This document shows positions 4,592 through 5,732 of a stretch of DNA of 5,732 nucleotides, one piece after another. The position numbers and the translations under genes were made by a program. Below the pieces are notes generated by a model. It searched no databases and was not told the DNA's origin. It saw nothing but the letters and a program-made list of their open reading frames with translations. Position 1 is the first letter of the stretch, and each line of letters starts with the position of its first letter. Source of the stretch: an archaeon (lineage in GTDB: Archaea; Micrarchaeota; Micrarchaeia; Norongarragalinales; SBBD01); contig SBBD01000134.1 in NCBI GenBank assembly GCA_005239845.1, positions 1-5,732 on the forward strand, given 5' to 3'.

Positions 4592-5302
4592 ATGGTTGTT
4601 GAAGCTTCCCTGCCGACGCTGGCTACCGTGGTCATAACCGCGGCCATTGATTCCATCAATCCTTGCGCCATCGGCGTCCTCATTCTTCTCGTCTCCACGA
4701 TTATTGCTACCCAGCAAAAACGCCAACGGATGCTCACGCTCGGCTTGGTGTACATTGCCGCGGTTTACGTTACGTACCTGCTTGCAGGGCTAGGCCTCTT
4801 GTTCTTTCTTACCCAAATCCCGCAAGCCATTGCCGAATACATTTCCATCGTCGTTGGGGCCATCGTAGTCTTGGCAGGCCTTGTGGAAATCAAGGACTTC
4901 TACTGGTACGGCGAAGGCTTTTCCCTCGCCATTCCCCCGGAAATGGCGAAACGCATCCACCGCTACGCCAAAAACCTGACGGTGCCCGGCGTCGCGTTTC
5001 TCGGCGTTTTCGTTGCCGGCGTCGAACTGCCTTGCACCGGCGCCCCCTATCTCGCCATTTTGCTCGTCTTGAAGCAAAGCTTCGACTTCACCGCCTTCCT
5101 CCTGCTCCTCCTGTACAACGTCATCTTCGTGCTTCCACTCCTCCTCGTTTTGCTGCTCGCCTACTTCGGCATGAAGGTTACGGAACTCAAGATGTGGAAG
5201 GAACGCAACCGCCCCTATATGCGGCTCCTGACGGGGCTCTTGCTCATCGCGTTGGGGTGGCTCCTCATTTTCATCGCGAACGGCACGATTAACTTGGGTT
5301 GA
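4592..5302 (+). CDS. ccdA: CcdA/DsbD-type thiol-disulfide electron transporter
   Basis: A polytopic membrane protein of the cytochrome c biogenesis/DsbD transmembrane family, which passes electrons from cytoplasmic thioredoxin to extracytoplasmic thiols. Counting from the ATG at 4592 it has 236 residues and six predicted helices (about 9-35, 48-74, 83-101, 130-157, 166-192, 208-230). The two pseudo-symmetric redox motifs are intact: D-S-I-N-P-C-A with Cys25 in helix 1, and V-E-L-P-C-T-G-A-P-Y with Cys148 in helix 4. The length fits the short CcdA form without DsbD's extra domains. A GTG at 4583 in the same frame overlaps the upstream stop as GTGA and would add three residues. I prefer the ATG because GAGTGA lies five bases before it. 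Tight coupling to the His-rich ectodomain gene implies joint expression and that this protein is its likely partner. No cytochrome c maturation gene is visible. Confidence 0.88.
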   Translation: MVVEASLPTLATVVITAAIDSINPCAIGVLILLVSTIIATQQKRQRMLTLGLVYIAAVYVTYLLAGLGLLFFLTQIPQAIAEYISIVVGAIVVLAGLVEIKDFYWYGEGFSLAIPPEMAKRIHRYAKNLTVPGVAFLGVFVAGVELPCTGAPYLAILLVLKQSFDFTAFLLLLLYNVIFVLPLLLVLLLAYFGMKVTELKMWKERNRPYMRLLTGLLLIALGWLLIFIANGTINLG

Positions 5303-5318
5303 TTTTATGGTCTATATC
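5303..5318 (+). promoter_or_regulatory. Candidate box A elements for the ATP-cone gene
   Basis: TTTTATGG (5303-5310) and TCTATATC (5311-5318) lie directly after the ccdA stop codon. Either could act as box A and place a start near 5330-5342, leaving a leader of about 40-55 bases before the ATG at 5384. I cannot tell which is used, or whether the ccdA transcript reads through instead. Confidence 0.35.
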
Positions 5319-5371
5319 CTCCGTACTGCACGGCCGCCTTTGGTCTTAGGGGGGTGTGCAACGGGTCGAGA

Positions 5372-5378
5372 GGGGTGA
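5372..5378 (+). promoter_or_regulatory. Strong Shine-Dalgarno deciding the ATP-cone start
   Basis: GGGGTGA, containing the core GGTGA complementary to the archaeal 16S 3' end, sits five bases before the ATG at 5384. This fixes the start there. An upstream in-frame GTG at 5354 is rejected because the SD would then lie inside the reading frame. Confidence 0.7.
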
Positions 5379-5383
5379 CGCGT

Positions 5384-5650
5384 ATGCATGTCGTGAAGCG
5401 CAAAGGGCACAACGAAACGTTCGACGTGAAAAAAGTGTACGCGAGCGTCTACTGGGCGTCCCGCAGCGCCCACGTGGGCGAGCAAGAGGCGGAAAAGCTG
5501 GCGGAAGCCGTTTCAAAAAAACTGAATGCGTGGATTCGAGGCAAAAAGGTCGTGGGTTCCAAAGACATTTTTAGGCAGGTGTGCGTGGAACTTGCCAAGC
5601 GGAACGCGGATGCCGTGTACATGTACCGCACGCACTTGGACGTTTCGTAA
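5384..5650 (+). CDS. Stand-alone ATP-cone domain protein
   Basis: An 88-aa soluble protein consisting almost entirely of one ATP-cone, the nucleotide-sensing domain usually found at the N-terminus of ribonucleotide reductases and in the NrdR repressor. It shows the family pattern in order: V-V-K-R-K-G with E-x-F-D (residues 3-14), a K-K-V-Y-A-S-V helix, E-A-E-K-L-A-E-A-V (about 35-43), V-G-S-K-D-I (57-62), and a closing A-D-A-V-Y-M-Y-R-T-H-L-D-V-S (75-88). The lysine/arginine-rich start and the V-x-S-x-D-I helix form the ATP/dATP site in characterised members. No zinc ribbon, as in NrdR, and no reductase domain follows: the gene stops at 5648-5650. It may act as a separate nucleotide-responsive subunit or regulator, but its partner is not visible here. 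The start is set by the SD at 5372-5378. Confidence 0.85.
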   Translation: MHVVKRKGHNETFDVKKVYASVYWASRSAHVGEQEAEKLAEAVSKKLNAWIRGKKVVGSKDIFRQVCVELAKRNADAVYMYRTHLDVS

Positions 5651-5684
5651 GCCAAAGAACCAACGGCCTTCACACGACCAATTG

Positions 5685-5690
5685 TTTTTT
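5685..5690 (+). terminator. T6 terminator after the ATP-cone gene
   Basis: Six T residues lie 35 bases after the stop codon. A second tract of seven T follows at 5722-5728. ACCAAC (5659-5664) and GTTGGT (5710-5715) are complementary and could form a stem across the gap. Either T-tract would serve as an archaeal terminator. The sequence 5651-5732 contains no gene I can support. Confidence 0.4.
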
Positions 5691-5732
5691 CTATACCGTA
5701 GTCGTCCGTGTTGGTTGTAGCCTTTTTTTACG

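Noticed and set aside
1..5732. CRISPR array, insertion sequence or transposase
   Set aside because: No regularly spaced repeats, terminal inverted repeats or transposase-like reading frames are visible.

Overview
The window looks archaeal. It has an intron-containing tRNA whose junction folds as a relaxed bulge-helix-bulge, no encoded CCA, A/T-rich box A promoters about 25-35 bases upstream of starts, at least two apparently leaderless genes, and T-tract terminators. The protein set is a DUF350-like membrane protein, a SpoIIM-like membrane protein, an XRE-type regulator with an archaeal C-terminal domain, a HxHADF-type ectodomain protein, a short CcdA and a stand-alone ATP-cone. Together with the compact gene spacing and moderately high GC, it suggests a DPANN-type archaeon such as Diapherotrites/Iainarchaeota or Micrarchaeota. 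The lineage is an inference and cannot be fixed from this sequence alone.

Layout. Positions 1-291 (minus) hold the start of a DUF350-like membrane protein with a perfect box A behind it. Positions 380-682 (plus) are a tRNA neighbourhood: a complete tRNA-Val(UAC) with a 34-nt intron at 576-682, preceded by a diverged tandem copy of its promoter, its first 15 nt and its intron-hairpin tip (380-515). The tRNA-like body of that copy is gone and is replaced by three strong hairpins. Positions 752-2374 (plus) encode a 540-aa membrane-anchored, cysteine-rich secreted protein with a dockerin/EF-hand-type calcium loop. It ends at a hairpin plus T-tract and converges on a SpoIIM-like gene (2426-2899, minus). 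Upstream of that lies an XRE-family regulator (3017-3703, minus), divergent from a two-gene operon: a His-rich extracellular-domain protein (3879-4586) and a CcdA/DsbD-type thiol-electron transporter (4592-5302). A stand-alone ATP-cone protein (5384-5650, plus) closes the window.

How the parts may fit together. CcdA proteins carry reducing equivalents across the membrane to extracytoplasmic thiols. The adjacent ectodomain protein has two cysteines and many clustered histidines, so the pair reads as a surface redox and/or metal-handling module. The divergent XRE protein is a candidate regulator of it. The Cys-rich surface protein shows that this cell makes disulfide-rich exported proteins that would need such a system. 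The most unusual items are the tRNA-derived duplicate with its hairpins, the tRNA intron at apparent position 36/37, and the His-rich ectodomain/CcdA pair.
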